Source: Gigaspora rosea (lineage: Eukaryota > Glomeromycota > Glomeromycetes > Diversisporales > Gigasporaceae). Taken from it: 64,000 nt of DNA. Position numbers and translations under genes: made by a program. The stretch spans positions 1-64,000 of the forward strand of contig QKWP01000350.1 in assembly GCA_003550325.1 (NCBI GenBank), written 5' to 3'. The number at the start of each line of letters is the position of its first letter. Within the stretch, counting starts at the first letter, position 1. Below the pieces are notes generated by a model. The model was not told the DNA's origin. It did no database searches and worked only from the letters and a program-made list of their open reading frames with translations. Below are positions 21,640 through 34,300 of the stretch, piece by piece.

Positions 21640-24600
21640 ATGTCCAATTGCAATAATATATCTGAAAAAGTCAACAGTTCGTCAGATATTACTCAAATAA
21701 CCAACAATATTACCCAATTGAATTTAGAAGACAGCAATTTGCAGGATCTTTCATTTCTAAATGAAATTGTTAAAGAAATGTGTAATCTTTATAATGAAGA
21801 AAGTTTGAAAGGCAAAAATTCTCGTTCAATTCTTGAGATGTTAGAACAATTCCTAATGAAGAAGAAACAAAATCCAGTTAATATTATCAATTTTTGCTTA
21901 GATGATCAATCCAATCCTACGATTCAAATCGTTCTTGCATGTTGCTATCGTTATGGTAAATGGGTAGAAAAGGATGAACACAAAGCATTCAATTATTGCC
22001 AAAAATTAGTAGAGATGGGTGACGCTAGAGGAACATGTTATGCCGGATATTTTTATCGTCATGGAATTGGAGTCGAAAAAGATGAACATAAGGCATTCAT
22101 TTATTATCAAAAATCTGCAGAAATGGGTGACGCTAGTGGAACATTTGTACTTGGCAATTGTTATGAAAAAGGAATAGGAGTTGAGAAGAATAAATATAAG
22201 GCATTCATATATTATCAAAAATCTGCAGAGATGGGTCACCCTACTGGAACATATAATGCTGGATGTTCTTATCAATATGGAATTGGAGTTGAAAAGGATG
22301 AACATAAGGCATTCATTTATTATCAAAAATCTGAAGAGATGGGTATTGCTAGCGGAGCACTTAATGTTGGATATTGTTATCGAAATGGAATTGGAGTTGA
22401 AAAGGATGAACATAAGGCATTCATTTATTATCAAAAAGCTGCAGAGATGGGTAACGCTAGTGGAACATATAATGTTGGAAATTGTTATCGTCATGGAATT
22501 GGAGTTGAAAAGGATGAATATAAGGCATTCATTTATTATCAAAAATCTGCAGAGATGGGTAACGCTAATGGAACATTTAATGTTGGTTATCGTTATAATT
22601 ATGGAATTGGAGTTGAAAAGGATGAACATAAGGCATTCATTTATTTTCAAAAATCTGCAGAGATGGGTAATGCTAATGGAACATTTTGTGTTGGATATTG
22701 TTATCGTCATGGAATTGGAGTTGAAAAGGATGAACATAAGGCATTCATCTATTATCCAAAATCTGCAGAAATGGGTAACGTACGTGGTACATTTAATGCT
22801 GGAAAATGTTATGAAGATGGAATTGGAGTTGAAAAGGATGAATATAAGGCATTCATTTATTATCAAAAATCTGCAGAGATGGGAGACGCTAATGGAACAT
22901 ATAGTGTTGGATATCGTTATCATCATGGAATTGGAGTTGAAAAGGATAATCATAAAGCATTCATTTATTATAAAAAATCTGCAGAGATGGGTAACGCCAG
23001 TGGAACATTTAATGTTGGATATTGTTATAGTGCAGGAATTGGGGTTGAAAAGGATAACCATAAGGCATTCATTTATTATCAAAAATCTGCAGAGATGGGT
23101 AGTGCTAATGGAATGTCAGCTGTCGTAAAATCTTATCGAAATGGAATTGGAATAACAAGAGATTTACATAAGGCAAACTGCTGGTATCAAAGGTAAATTA
23201 ATTTAAACCTAAGTTGTAACGCACCACAATTAAATTATATGATATGATCAGGTGTAATTGAATTCGAATTAAAAATAAGATGAAATTATTAGTAATTACA
23301 CCTGATCTTGAAATTCAAATGATAGATCTGTGGTCGTGTTACGTTTATATATACATGTTTAATTAAGTTCAAATATTTGACCACCGATTAGGGAAAAAGA
23401 TTTAACATCAAGTATTATCTCAGGTATTGCCATTAACATAAATTAAATTATTGTTAAAATCTAGAATTGATTAAATTTTATAAATAAATATTAGCTGCGA
23501 ATGAATGCGAATGGCTGCATGATCATCTTGAAATTGAACATAATTTGAAAAAAATATTGACAGAAAATAAATATCAGTTATCGTGGATTCCTTATGATGA
23601 TTTTACGAAGATTAGAATGATTGGTAAAGGCGGATTTGCGACTGTATACGTAGCTATGTGGTTTGATAAAAGTCAAAATTGGAATAGACCTGTTGCGCTT
23701 AAATTCCTCCATGAATCAACTAATTATCACGAGGAATTTATAAAAGAGGTTATCTTTATTAAATATTTTTACGGATTACTGTATTTTATTCCTGATTTAT
23801 TATTTGTTAATGATATGTATTTTTATTAATTAGTTAAAAGCATATTGCGATATCGGACTTAAAGATCCAACTTTTTTAAAATGTTTTGGTATATCGAAAG
23901 ATAAAGTTTCTGGAAAGTATGTACTTGTCATGGAATATGCTCAATGCGGTAGTTTGCGTCAAAATCTACATATTATATCGAAAATGAATTGGAAGGATAA
24001 ATTAAATTTGCTACAATGTATTGCATCAGATCTTCAGATAATTCATTCCCATGATCTTATTCATCGGGATTTGCATAGTGGAAATATATTTCAAGCTGAC
24101 TTGAAAAGTGCATATATTGCTGATTTAGGACTTTCAATGTCAGCAAATATTATGTTAAAATCAAAATCTGATGGAGTGTTTGGAATTTTGCCTTATATTG
24201 CTCCTGAAGTTTTAGAAGGAAATCAGTATACTACTGCTTCAGATATTTATTCACTTGCCATAATCATGTGGGAAATTTTATACGGTAAACCAATAACTTA
24301 TTATCAAAAACCTGGACCATACCTTCAGTTCCAAATATGCATAGATAATTTACGCCCAAATATTGAAGATGCAAAATCATGTTATGTAGATCTTATGAAA
24401 AAATGCTGGGATAAAGAACCAAAGAACCGCCCGTCAGCTCAACAAATTTATGAAATTTTTATAAACTGGAAAGATGACGATAAAGTCCTATTAGAACTTT
24501 CGGAATATGACAAAAAAATAAACCAATCGATGGATTGTAATAATAACTGTGAAGAAATTTATGAAAGCAAATTTATTTCCACAAATCATTTGAACACAAC

Positions 24601-24646
24601 CAATAGAAGTTTAATTTTGTTCAGAACTAATGAGTTCTTTAAGTAA
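21640..24646 (+). CDS. Sel1-repeat / tyrosine-kinase-like fusion protein (883 aa as spliced)
   Basis: Predicted exons are 21640-23192, 23392-23423, 23495-23748 and 23834-24646. Their summed length is an exact multiple of three with no internal stop. Residues ~1-80 are a leader (MSNCNNISEKVNSSSD, then LNEIVKEMCNLYNEE). About twelve Sel1 units of 36 residues follow (GIGVEKDEHKAFIYYQKSAE). Their DNA is so similar that it is a ~108-bp tandem repeat. The Sel1 exon ends CAAAG|GTAAAT; the TAA inside the donor gives a false stop if unspliced. The micro-exon reads EKDLTSSIIS, then NECEWLHDHLEIEHNLKKIL. The kinase has IGKGGFATVY, VALKFLH, HRDLHSGNIF, DLG for DFG, IAPEVL, DIYSLAIIMWEI and CWDKEPKNRPSAQQIYEI. 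Expected role: signalling kinase with a protein-binding scaffold. ATG at 21640 is preferred over an upstream TTG. Confidence 0.85.
23214..23344. mobile_element. MITE inside intron 1 of the Sel1-kinase gene
   Basis: TGTAACGCACCACA at the left pairs with TGTGGTCGTGTTACG at the right. Inner GATCAGGTGTAATT is inverted as AATTACACCTGATC. It fills most of the 199-nt intron between donor 23193 and acceptor 23391 and leaves the splice sites intact. Confidence 0.8.
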
Positions 24647-24705
24647 TTTGTTCAGAACTAATGAGCTCTTTAAGTTATTTGTTTAGAACTAATGAGTTCT
24701 TTAAG
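24613..24705. repeat. 31-bp tandem repeat, 3 copies, overlapping the 3' end of the kinase CDS
   Basis: TTGTTCAGAACTAATGAGTT with CTTTAAGTAAT occurs three times. The first copy encodes the last residues (LFRTNEFFK) and the stop, so the C-terminus arose within the repeat. Slippage here would change the last residues or the stop. Confidence 0.85.
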
Positions 24706-25965
24706 TAATTTCATGTATGTTCCTTTGTACTTCTTATTGTCTGAAATAAAGAAGGGATTGTAAATGACTTGAAATAACTCAAATTAAAAGTGTTCAGTCA
24801 TCGTCATTTCTCAGATTAAATGACTTAAGAAGGTCAATTAATTCTAATTTATTGATAATCTAATACCTTTAATCAATCAAAATTAATTATTGAAAAAATC
24901 AAAAATTTTTATAAAATGCAAAATGCTATTTATAAAAGTTTATAAATTTAAAAGACTATTTAATGAATTATATTTGTGCCTTAATAACCAATTTTCATAC
25001 AAATTGAATAACCTTTTATAATGCGTTTGGTTTTTTTACATGTTTGAAATTTTGTTTTCATAAATATGAAAATAAATTAATAAAAATTTTTAACTCGCTA
25101 TTTAACAAATCAAAATTATTGCATACAATAAAGCGACCTAAATGACAATTAAGTGGTCATTATGAATTTTGATCAAATGACCAGGCCATTTATCATGCAT
25201 AAGTTTTTCATGATAGGATTAATAAAGTGATTTGACAGTTCCATAATTGTTAATTACAGGAAAAGACTCAAATACAAAGATAATATAAAGATAATAAAAA
25301 GATAATAAAAAGATAATAATACCTCTTCAGTAGAATTAAAGTGGAAATATTAACCTTTTTCTCACCAACCAACCTAAAACTTATCGTAGATATTTCATCT
25401 CTTATAAATTTCTTAGAAACCTTTCTTATGAAAAGCTTTTTGGTGATTTACTTCGTTTTGGATTGGAAAAACTTTCCGAATGCCAAGTCGTTTCATTTTT
25501 ATCTACAGAATATAAATAACATTTCCTAAAGCTTCAATTTTGAAATATGCATTGAATAATGTTAATTTACCTTCATACTTAACCATGTCTAAAATTAATT
25601 AATGACATTATTTTAAATATACTATTGTTGTTGCTATATATCTTAAAAGTATCCGATTTGGTTTTATTGTCTTATGGAAATCAGATCAAGAAAATAGCTC
25701 ATCCAATGCAGAATAATAAATGCAGCAAAATCAACATCATTAATAAAATTATTTGAAAAATTTACAATTATAATAGTCACGCTGGAAACTCAAAGGGTAT
25801 CTTATTTACAATTACTGAGTTTTCACGGTTTTAATATCTTAATCTTTTTAAACATTCTACTTAATCTATTGGTTTGATTGACTAGAAATTGGTTAGTGTT
25901 TTCAAATTTTTGTATCTGAAAAATATTTAAATAAGTACTAAATTGAATTAAAGTTGATGCAAGTA

Positions 25966-26090
25966 GGGGGTTTCATAATTAACAAATAAGTGACGTATTT
26001 TGAAAATAAGTATGATTTTTTAAATAGTATTTTTACTATGTTGAATTATAAATTGGAAAAATAAAATAAAATTTTAATTATGAAACCCCC
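25966..26090. mobile_element. Stowaway-like MITE (TA target)
   Basis: GGGGGTTTCATAATTA at the left is inverted as TAATTATGAAACCCCC at the right, with TA on both flanks. The 125-bp interior has no ORF. The structure fits a Tc1/mariner-derived MITE. Confidence 0.85.
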
Positions 26091-26189
26091 TATTCGGTTC
26101 ACTCTATTTGAAACTATTACGTGCTGTGCTAATAACCTTTAATAAATCTCTAGATCAATATGTCTTCACTATATAATGCTTAATTATCA

Positions 26190-26305
26190 ATACTGTTGAA
26201 CCTCCCAAAACCGAACCTGCCAAAATCGATAACCTGTCAAATCTGATAAAAATTAATCTACCAAGTCGGTACCTGATATATAAATCTAATACAGTAATAT
26301 AATTT
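26190..26305. repeat. Dispersed repeat, pogo/Tigger-like terminal sequence
   Basis: AAAATCGATAACCTGTCAAA with TCTGATAA, then ATCTACCAAGTC and ATATAAATCTAATA, matches 28270-28368 in the same order. An inverted copy lies at about 28105-28260. The word order resembles pogo/Tigger-type TIRs, but no transposase was found. Confidence 0.6.
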
Positions 26306-26356
26306 TAACTTTTTTTTTTTTTGTTTTTAATACATATAAGAAAATAACGACCTTAA

Positions 26357-26587
26357 AACAAAAGAAATTACATTACAAAAAAAGAAACATGCTGCCCATA
26401 TATTGATAGTTTAAATCCTAAAGTTCTCAACCCATTTAAGACACCTACGAATGATTCTGAAAAAATTAAATTATACAAGTATCGCCCAAGAATGCCGTTG
26501 AAGAAAGCTACAAATAATATTATATTTCAAATTCCCGAAAGTGACAAACCGCTTAACATTACTTTGAATCTTTCACTTAATAATTAG
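26357..26587 (+). pseudogene. Possible terminal exon of an unrecognised gene
   Basis: A frame open for about 76 codons, ending in TAG at 26585-26587, has coding-like composition: CCPYIDSLNPKVLNPFKTPT, YKYRPRMPLKK, IFQIPESDKPLNITLNLSLN. There is no upstream ATG and I do not recognise the family. It may be the last exon of a decayed or displaced gene, or chance. Confidence 0.3.
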
Positions 26588-27691
26588 TTAATAGTTCATT
26601 TTCTCTGCTAAGTTTATGCAAAGTCTTGCTTTCATATTTGTAATATTTTATAATGACATGAATTATAAAATCTATAATGTTAAAGCGAATACATATATAA
26701 AATTGCACAATTTACTTATTCGGGTAGTTTATTATTATAGTCATATGATTAAACATCTACAGTTTTGGCGTGTCTTTGTTGCCTATTTTGCTTATTTGTT
26801 TGTCTATTTTGTGTTATCTATTTTGTGTTATCTTCTTTACTATTTCTTGCCATTTGTGTCGCGTTTGTGCATGAGATCGGCAATAGAAATTTCCTCTTAA
26901 TCTATAAATGGAAATTTTTTCTTCTGCCATTTTTATATATACTTTAGATACTGCTTCTAGATACTGCTTCTAGATACTGCTTCTAGATACTGCTTCTAGA
27001 TACTAGATGCTGAGTTTCGTTAAATAAGCACCGAAAATGCCGAATTGTGATGTATTTATCATTTTTTATGTTTGTTTTATTTTATGATTATATGACTATT
27101 TTTAGATCTTTACGTTTTTGTAATTTTTGTTTCAGATTTTTTTCCGGGTAGATTTTATTGATAATCAGTAATCGTCAAAGGCCGTAATGAAAGGATCGAG
27201 CAAAGGTTTTAATCGGTTTTTTTTTTTTTTAAAAAAAGTCCAAAAAAAAACAAAAAAAGAACACGATCAAGACCTGCAATTATATAACGTGACATAAATA
27301 AATCATTACTGGTAAAGAAATTTGCACCAACACAGTCACCGTCGTGTGGCGTGATTAAAGTTTAACCTTATCAATGCGCGTGGTGATCATTAAGGCTAGG
27401 TTATAATTATTGTTATTATGGTAATTATTATGGTAATTATATTTTGTAGTACATTTTCTGCGAACGGTATCGTTTGGAACTCTTACTGCTTAGTTCATCT
27501 CTGTCTATTTTCAATGTGATCTGATTGGCTAAATATAATAAATATTATTGTGCTTGTGGCTGAAAACCTAAGCCCTGTGTATGTCTGATCCAACTAACAT
27601 GTCAGAGCCGCAACGCCTTTATATTTTTTGTTTATTTATATATTTTCGTGATAAATAATAATAATAATAATAATAATAATATTAAAATAAT

Positions 27692-27729
<38 letters not shown>

Positions 27730-27789
27730 GAATAAGCATCGTTGAAGTCTTTCTTTTTTGCTGCTCGAAAAAAAAAAAAACAAAAAAAT

Positions 27790-29468
27790 ATGCCGGGTAC
27801 TGTTACTGTACTTTGTTATGTAACTGACTATCGAATGACTTCTGGCAAAAATATCTATATAGCCGATGCTTCAGGTTTTATGAAATCCCGAAGCTCAAAT
27901 TCACCATTAAAAATTTTTTTGAAGGGGTTTTATTCTCAAAATTCGACTCAAAAATTCAGTCTTCCCCCGTTCGAAAAAGAAAATGTAATTCTTGCGACCG
28001 GAAAATTTCGTGTAGTTGAATATATAAATGAAAAAAATGAAAATCTTTCCGCCTTAAAGGTATGTTAAGATTTATATTTGTTGAATATATTCATGTAATG
28101 AATAACTAATGTCAAATCTATACGCACTGTGGATGAGTTTTGTACCGGTATTGAATTTTAAAACATTATAGTTGATCCTCAGAGACGACTTGATGGATTG
28201 ATTTTTTTATCGAATTTGACAGTTTATCAATTTTACAGAACCGATTTTGTGCGTAGTATTATAATTACTGTTGAACTTTCAAGGTCGATCATCTCAAAAT
28301 CGATAACTTGTCAGATCTCATAAGATTAATCCACTAAGTTTTGTCTCTACCATATAAATCTAATATCGTAGTGCACTGACTAAAGTATCCAGATCTATTG
28401 TACCGTTATGGGTCTGTGTCGCAAGCAAGAAAAATTTCAAGCATATACGTATGTTTAATTAATAGAGATCTCGTATTTTGCGCAGAGTATTTTGCAAGGG
28501 GGGTACGCAAAAAGGGGGTACTTTAGTCAGTGCGCTACGGTAATTTATGTTTTTTCAAACCTAATAACTTTCCGACACTGTGCAAAACCTGTTTTAAATT
28601 ATGATCCCGTGTAAATTATTTTTTGATCATGTTAATAATATAACACATGTGATACATTAATTAATTCATTTTTTCATGAATGTGTATACAGATTATTCTA
28701 AGCGATCTTGTGCATCTTGACCTAGAACCAAATGATCTTCCGAGATTTCCAGCTTTAATTAGTATGATTGCATTAGTACAAGAACCCCCGCGTATTGATG
28801 GTGAGGACGCTTTTATGACGGTTGTGGTAACTGACCACATAGACCAAGATCAATGTGACACCGAAATAAAATGCCACTACTTAGCATCCGCGCCCCATCT
28901 AATTCGCATAACTCCAGCTATAAAAAAGAATTCGATTCTTTATATTAACGGTGAATTTTTTTTGTACAAAAACGAAAGTTATGTACACGCTAAAAGTATA
29001 ACCTTTTCAGGTCATCTGAAGTCATCAATTAATGTAGATACTTCCTCTAAAATTCCCTGGGATGATGAAATTTCTGATGAATCAAGTAAAACTGTTAGTT
29101 TTGCTGAAACAATAGCCGCAAGATTTGATATTAAACATCCAAAAAATAAAAACTCGCCGATGATTACTCCACCTGTAACTAATTTAATCGCTGAACCATT
29201 TACGCAAGCTAATCCCGATAGAGAACCATCAACCGTTAATCAATATGCAACTAACTCTTCTTCGGCTGCTGAATCACATAAAAGAATCAATTCTAATAAA
29301 AAATCTTCAGTTATTAAGGTACCTAAAACTAAACCTTCACCGGCTAAACCATATACGCAAACTAGAAATCGGCGCAAGTTAACAGACCTGGCAAAAGACA
29401 TGTTAATTAATCCGAACGCATCAGAGCAATCTCCTTCCGTTTCCCCTGATCATCAAAATTTAACTTAA
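27790..29468 (+). CDS. Uncharacterised two-exon protein (348 aa), possible OB-fold
   Basis: Exon 1 (27790-28059) starts MPGTVTVLCYVTDYRMTSGK and ends AAAG|GTATGT. Exon 2 (28692-29468) starts after ATACAG with IILSDLVHLDLEPNDLPRFP; both joins are phase 0. Residues ~1-95 and ~110-195 each look like a beta-rich domain of the kind GKFRVVEYINEKNENLSAL and HLIRITPAIKKNSILYINGE, which recalls tandem OB folds such as RPA-like ssDNA binders. This is inference from pattern only. The C-terminal third is low complexity (Ser/Thr/Pro/Lys/Asn, IPWDDEISDESS, RNRRKLTDLAKDML) and likely disordered. The 632-nt intron carries a pogo-like repeat and a MITE. A Helitron starts ~1.85 kb downstream. Apparently intact. 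Confidence 0.65.
28105..28368. repeat. Inverted pair of pogo/Tigger-like repeats in the intron
   Basis: The right half (28266-28368) is a direct copy of 26190-26305. The left half (28105-28260) reads as its reverse complement (TTTATCGAATTTGACAGTTT with ATCAATTTTACAGAACCGAT). Together they look like the two termini of a deleted element. Confidence 0.6.
28371..28535. mobile_element. MITE with TA target duplication
   Basis: GTGCACTGACTAAAGTA at the left is inverted as TACTTTAGTCAGTGCGC at the right, with TA on both sides. The 165-bp element lies in the intron of the gene at 27790-29468, directly after the pogo-like repeat. Confidence 0.85.
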
Positions 29469-29719
29469 AGTAAATATATAATTTTATTCAATGCTTTACT
29501 ATGATCAGTCTATAAAATAAATCATTTATTTTATGGTCCTTTTTATTTGATAAAATTGTTGATCTTATTTCATCACTATTAAAAAACTAATAGATTTGCA
29601 TACAGTAAAAGTTTGCATTTACTTATATTTAAAATAAAATAAGATTTACTTTAATAGTTGTCATTCCAACCAACTTGTTACACCTTTACTAATCTATCAA
29701 AGTTAATAAAATCAACTTA

Positions 29720-29983
29720 CTGTAAAACGCAGTGCAATATATCTGGGTATTTTACATTCCACGTCACAAAAAACAGTGGTTTATACCCCGGGTATATTGT
29801 ATGGCACGAGTATATTACGTAGAGTATTTTGTAAGGATAGTATATTAGCGCATTATGAAAAAAACCAAATCATTATTAAATTGTCCTTGATTTATACCCA
29901 GATCTCTTATAAAACACCACAACAAATAACCTTGAATCATGCCCGTTCTAAATCAAGGGGGTACTTTGCACTGCTTTTTACAG
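29720..29983. mobile_element. MITE with TA target duplication
   Basis: CTGTAAAACGCAGTGCAA at the left is inverted as TTGCACTGCTTTTTACAG at the right, flanked by TA. The interior contains GGGTATATTG and GTATATTACG motifs also seen loosely in the MITE at 28371. No ORF is supported, although an 85-codon frame crosses it. Confidence 0.8.
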
Positions 29984-31313
29984 TAAATTGCTATATATCA
30001 TGTCCAATAATTTATGATATATATCGAATTTAAAATCAACTTAAGTTTCTTTTAAATTTTGTACTGACTTGAGCGCACTTAAATTCCATTTCAACTTAAA
30101 TAATTTCTAAAACACTAAATCTATTCCAACAGGCCTCTATAAAAAAAAAATCTTTCCTTTCCGAACATGTTTGTTGGATGACACGTTTTATATATGTTTT
30201 TTATACATTTTTTATACATTTTTTATACGATAATTTTTAATCAAAAATTTTCTATTTTTACATCCCGTACAAACATCATAATGAAAACAGTACAAGCATA
30301 AACCCCGTTCAGAAAATCGATCTCTTCCAATTATTTTTTAGACAATGCCTACGATAACTGTACAACATTTTTTATAGAGCATTGATTAGTAAAACAAATT
30401 TAAAATGATTAATCGAATTCATATATCGTTGTTACTCTATTATTTACACCTCATTCACTTTGATTTATTGCATAAGCATGAAACCAATTATATAAAAGAT
30501 GCAATTTGAATCTCTTACGTATGTACGTGCCTGTTGAAAATCCAAATAGGTTATCTACTATCCCGGATCAAATATAAGATATCCAAAAAAATTTCCGAAA
30601 TTGAAGTGTAACTACACTATAAACCCGTGATCATCGATTAAAGAATCTATACCAAACAGGTTTTTAAATCTTAGGGTATAGCATGAGGCTTATCGGCCGA
30701 AATACAATAAATAAATGCGACAACCGAAGAACTAGAACGCGTGGACAAGAAAATAAGAAAAGAACGAGTTATTTGATTACAACTTATTAAGAGTTGATTA
30801 AATAAAAGAATGGTGATTGTAGTTAATAGAAAAGCCCCACCCTTACAATAAGATAGCCCATTTGAATAGTCATTTGGCCCTTTCCTTTTCCAAAAACGCA
30901 TTTTTAAATAAAAATCGTTTAAAGACGAAAGATTTTCTACTTTCCAAGCCTTCTACGTCTTTAGCAACGCTAAAAGTTATAAAACCCCGCAATCTCACTT
31001 TTGTAAAAAAAACTAAAAACCTTCAAGTTAACAAACTCCCTCATAAAGTAATATTTTCAGATCCTAATTCAGCCTAATAAAAATAAAACAAGTTTCTCTA
31101 AAGCACCATAATCACGCTTCTAGCAAATAACCTATTTTTCTTATGTTGTAGATTGTGATTTAACTGTTTATTAGTTTCTTATAAAAGTAACACTACGTTC
31201 TCAATACCAAATATAGCAAAAATTTTCTAATCGCATTTTTTTATAATTCAAACTTTCTGCCTTACAAACCATTCAACGTATATAAAATATCTCCTTAAAT
31301 ATTATTAATTACT
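29984..31313. other. No gene called; 5' flank of the Helitron
   Basis: AT-rich. A lysine-rich open frame (30862-31077) lacks an ATG and has no recognised family. The Helitron 5' terminus should lie in or near this stretch, but I could not identify a unique TC-start. Confidence 0.4.
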
Positions 31314-34300
31314 ATGTCATTTCACGTACATCGAGTTCTTGACATAGAACCTATCGAATATACGTCAGATGAACAAATTATTAATCTGAATAATGTTACT
31401 TCACGTCACACTGAACTAACAAATTCACCACTTTCTCAGTGGTCCGTATCTATAGAATTACGAAAAATCATGGATGAATTTGACCAAGAAATATTAACTC
31501 AATTCCTGTGTGTTCCTTGCTCTGTTTGTTCCAAACTTATGTATCCAAAAAAATCAATGTGGATTCAGCGAGATCATAATATTACATATCCACTTACTGT
31601 TGCATATCCAAACATCTCATTAGTTGCCAATCCCAATCCACCAACTGACCGCATTGCAGTATGTGCGTCTTGCAAAACAAATCCAAACCGTAATTATCCA
31701 CCTTATCTTTGTCAAATTCCACCCGAAATTACTTCTGTGCCGTTAGAAAAACGCAAATACTTGTCGCCAATCTTCCTTCATTGTTCTTTAGGGCGTACAT
31801 CCGGAGCCAATCCCTTTTCTGAATATAGAACATTAGTTGGTACTGTCAATTATTCTCAAAACCTTCATTCCTTGAATCTTTATTCAGGAATTCTGGGTGC
31901 TTACCTAGCCGCACCTGCATCTGATCGCTCTGTACTTCCCCCTTGGCTCGATAATTCTATATTAAGTGCTATCGATTGGCTTAAAGAAAATAATCCTTAT
32001 TTACATGAATATTCGCAAATGATTCCAAACACTGACATTCAATTTCCCTCTGCTACCCATTCGTCCGTTGATCAAAATACACCTCCATTTCAATATGGTG
32101 ATATAGTCGTTCCTCACCAAAATTTTCCTGCTGAAATACATAATGAAGATGCCCATTACAGTCGTTTAATGGCTGGATTTATATCAAATTCTGATACTAC
32201 CCGAATTCCAATTGCCCTCAATGATCCCAATCTTGAACCATTGCTTTTTCCAGACCTGTATCCAAATGGCCATGGTCACTATCATGAAATGAGAAACCAG
32301 TTAGAAAACATACAACGACGGCATGATACATTTGGAAAATATATCAAACATCGTTTGCTTTCCAAAGACTCTCGATTCAGACTACATCACTACTGGCCAG
32401 CATGGGCATACCTTCAATTAGAAAAATATAGAAACTTCCAAAATACACAACGGTTAGTTCGTCAATCAACAGCTAATGAAACACATCGTCCACGAACTGC
32501 AATTGAAATCATCGAAAGAAGCACATATACAAGTGGCTGGCGTTATAGTGAAACAAAAACAACACCAATTCCTTCCTTTATCCGTACTGGAGATGGCTAC
32601 TTTCAAAAAAAAAAAATGCATTTAAATACAATGATTCACGAACTTGGTCTTCCAACAATATTCGTTACCTTATCAATAGCTGAAGGATCATGGACTCATC
32701 TTCGTAATATACTTGTCAATACAGATAACAATAATCCATTACCAACCAACAGACCGTTGCATACAACACTTCACTTTATTCACAGATTACAAAATCTTAA
32801 AAAACATGTCTGGAAAAATTCAAATGTTAGTCAATGGGGTTCTTATACTCATTTTTTCGACAGAATAGAATTTCAAAATCATGGAGCAGCTTATTTACAT
32901 GGCGTTTATTGGACATCATCAAATATAACCGAAATGATTAACATAGATACTATTCGATCAACTCTTCCAAACCCTAATCTAGAACAAGAGCTTTATCAAA
33001 AAGTTAGTACTATCCAAATACACACGTGTAGCTCTAAATGTGGAGGTCCAGCACCACCAGGGTCTACATGTAAAAAAGGATTCCCTCACCCGTTTTCTGA
33101 ATATACATATTATGACCCGGATAACTACAGATATACATATAGGTGCCTAACACCAGAAGATCAATGGGTAATTCCATATCATGCACCTACCTTGATGATA
33201 TGGAACGCTCATATAAATGTTCAGTATATTACAAACAAAGGACTTGCCCGATACATAACTAAATATATAAGCAAATCAGAGCCAACACATCTATTTAATA
33301 TACGAGAAGAAACCCATTATCGAGAATATATTCATGCACGACGAATGGGTTCGATGGAACTAATGTTTTTATTACTCGGTAAACGCATTATAAATTCGTC
33401 GATACAAGTTCAGTATCTGACAACTGACCCTCCAAACACTCGGTCCAAAGCAGTTCTTCCTCTCTATATGATTAATTCTCCTGATGATGATCCTTACTGG
33501 AACGATAAAATAGAAAAGTACTTTGCGCGACCACTAGATGATATATTTAACGACATGATGTATAAAACGTATTTTGAAGCATATGATATTAAATTATCCT
33601 TACCAAATACATCTAATAGAACGATATACCAAGATAATCTTGGAAATTTTGTTATTAAGCGCATGAATCCCATATTAACCCGTATGCATACCTTGCAACC
33701 AGAACATGGCGAACCATATTTTTACCAACAACTACTTCTAAAATTCCCATGCAGATCTGAAAATGAAATGCTTGGTAATTTTCAAAATTACAGAGACCAT
33801 TTTTTTTCCTTATTTCCGGATGCTTTTCAATCAATCCAATCGCAAAATCACGAATTCATATTAAGACAGACAACACACATCTCAAACCAATTTAACCTTC
33901 TTATTGAAACAATATTATCATCCTTATACCCGATCTTAACAACAGATATCCTCGATATAATCAAAATACAAATAGATTCTATCAAGATACCGCCAAAAAT
34001 TATACCCGTAAATCCAACGATTAACTTACCACCGAGTCAATATCATTGCTTACAAACCATAACAAACTATTTAGGCCCGCGAGATGGTTCACATTACCCT
34101 TTTTTTTTTTATTACGGGTTCGGCTGGCACCGGTAAATCCTATATGATACATGTATTAGTAGAACATTTTCAAAGACTTCATCAAAACTATCTCCTTATG
34201 GCCCCAACTGGAATTGCAGCTCAAAACATCAATGGAATGACAATCCATTCCGCATTACGAATTATTCAAAATGATTTTGGCTTTCGAACACTTATATTTC

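Larger units (their letters stand above)
24706..27789. other. Intergenic; small repeats, a MITE and a possible exon remnant
   Basis: No complete gene is seen. Contents: (AAAGATAATA)n at 25276-25320; a MITE at 25966-26090; a dispersed repeat at 26190-26305; a possible terminal exon at 26357-26587; a 13-bp tandem ATACTGCTTCTAG (about 5 copies) at 26947-27003; (AAT)n then a long A tract at 27652-27725. Confidence 0.5.

Noticed and set aside
22006-23082. 358-codon open frame on the minus strand and a 315-codon frame in another plus frame
   Set aside because: Both are shadows of the near-identical 108-bp Sel1 units; a stop-free antisense frame is copied with the repeat.
30862-31077. Lysine-rich 71-codon ORF before the Helitron
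   Set aside because: It starts at TTG, lacks an internal ATG and has no recognised match.
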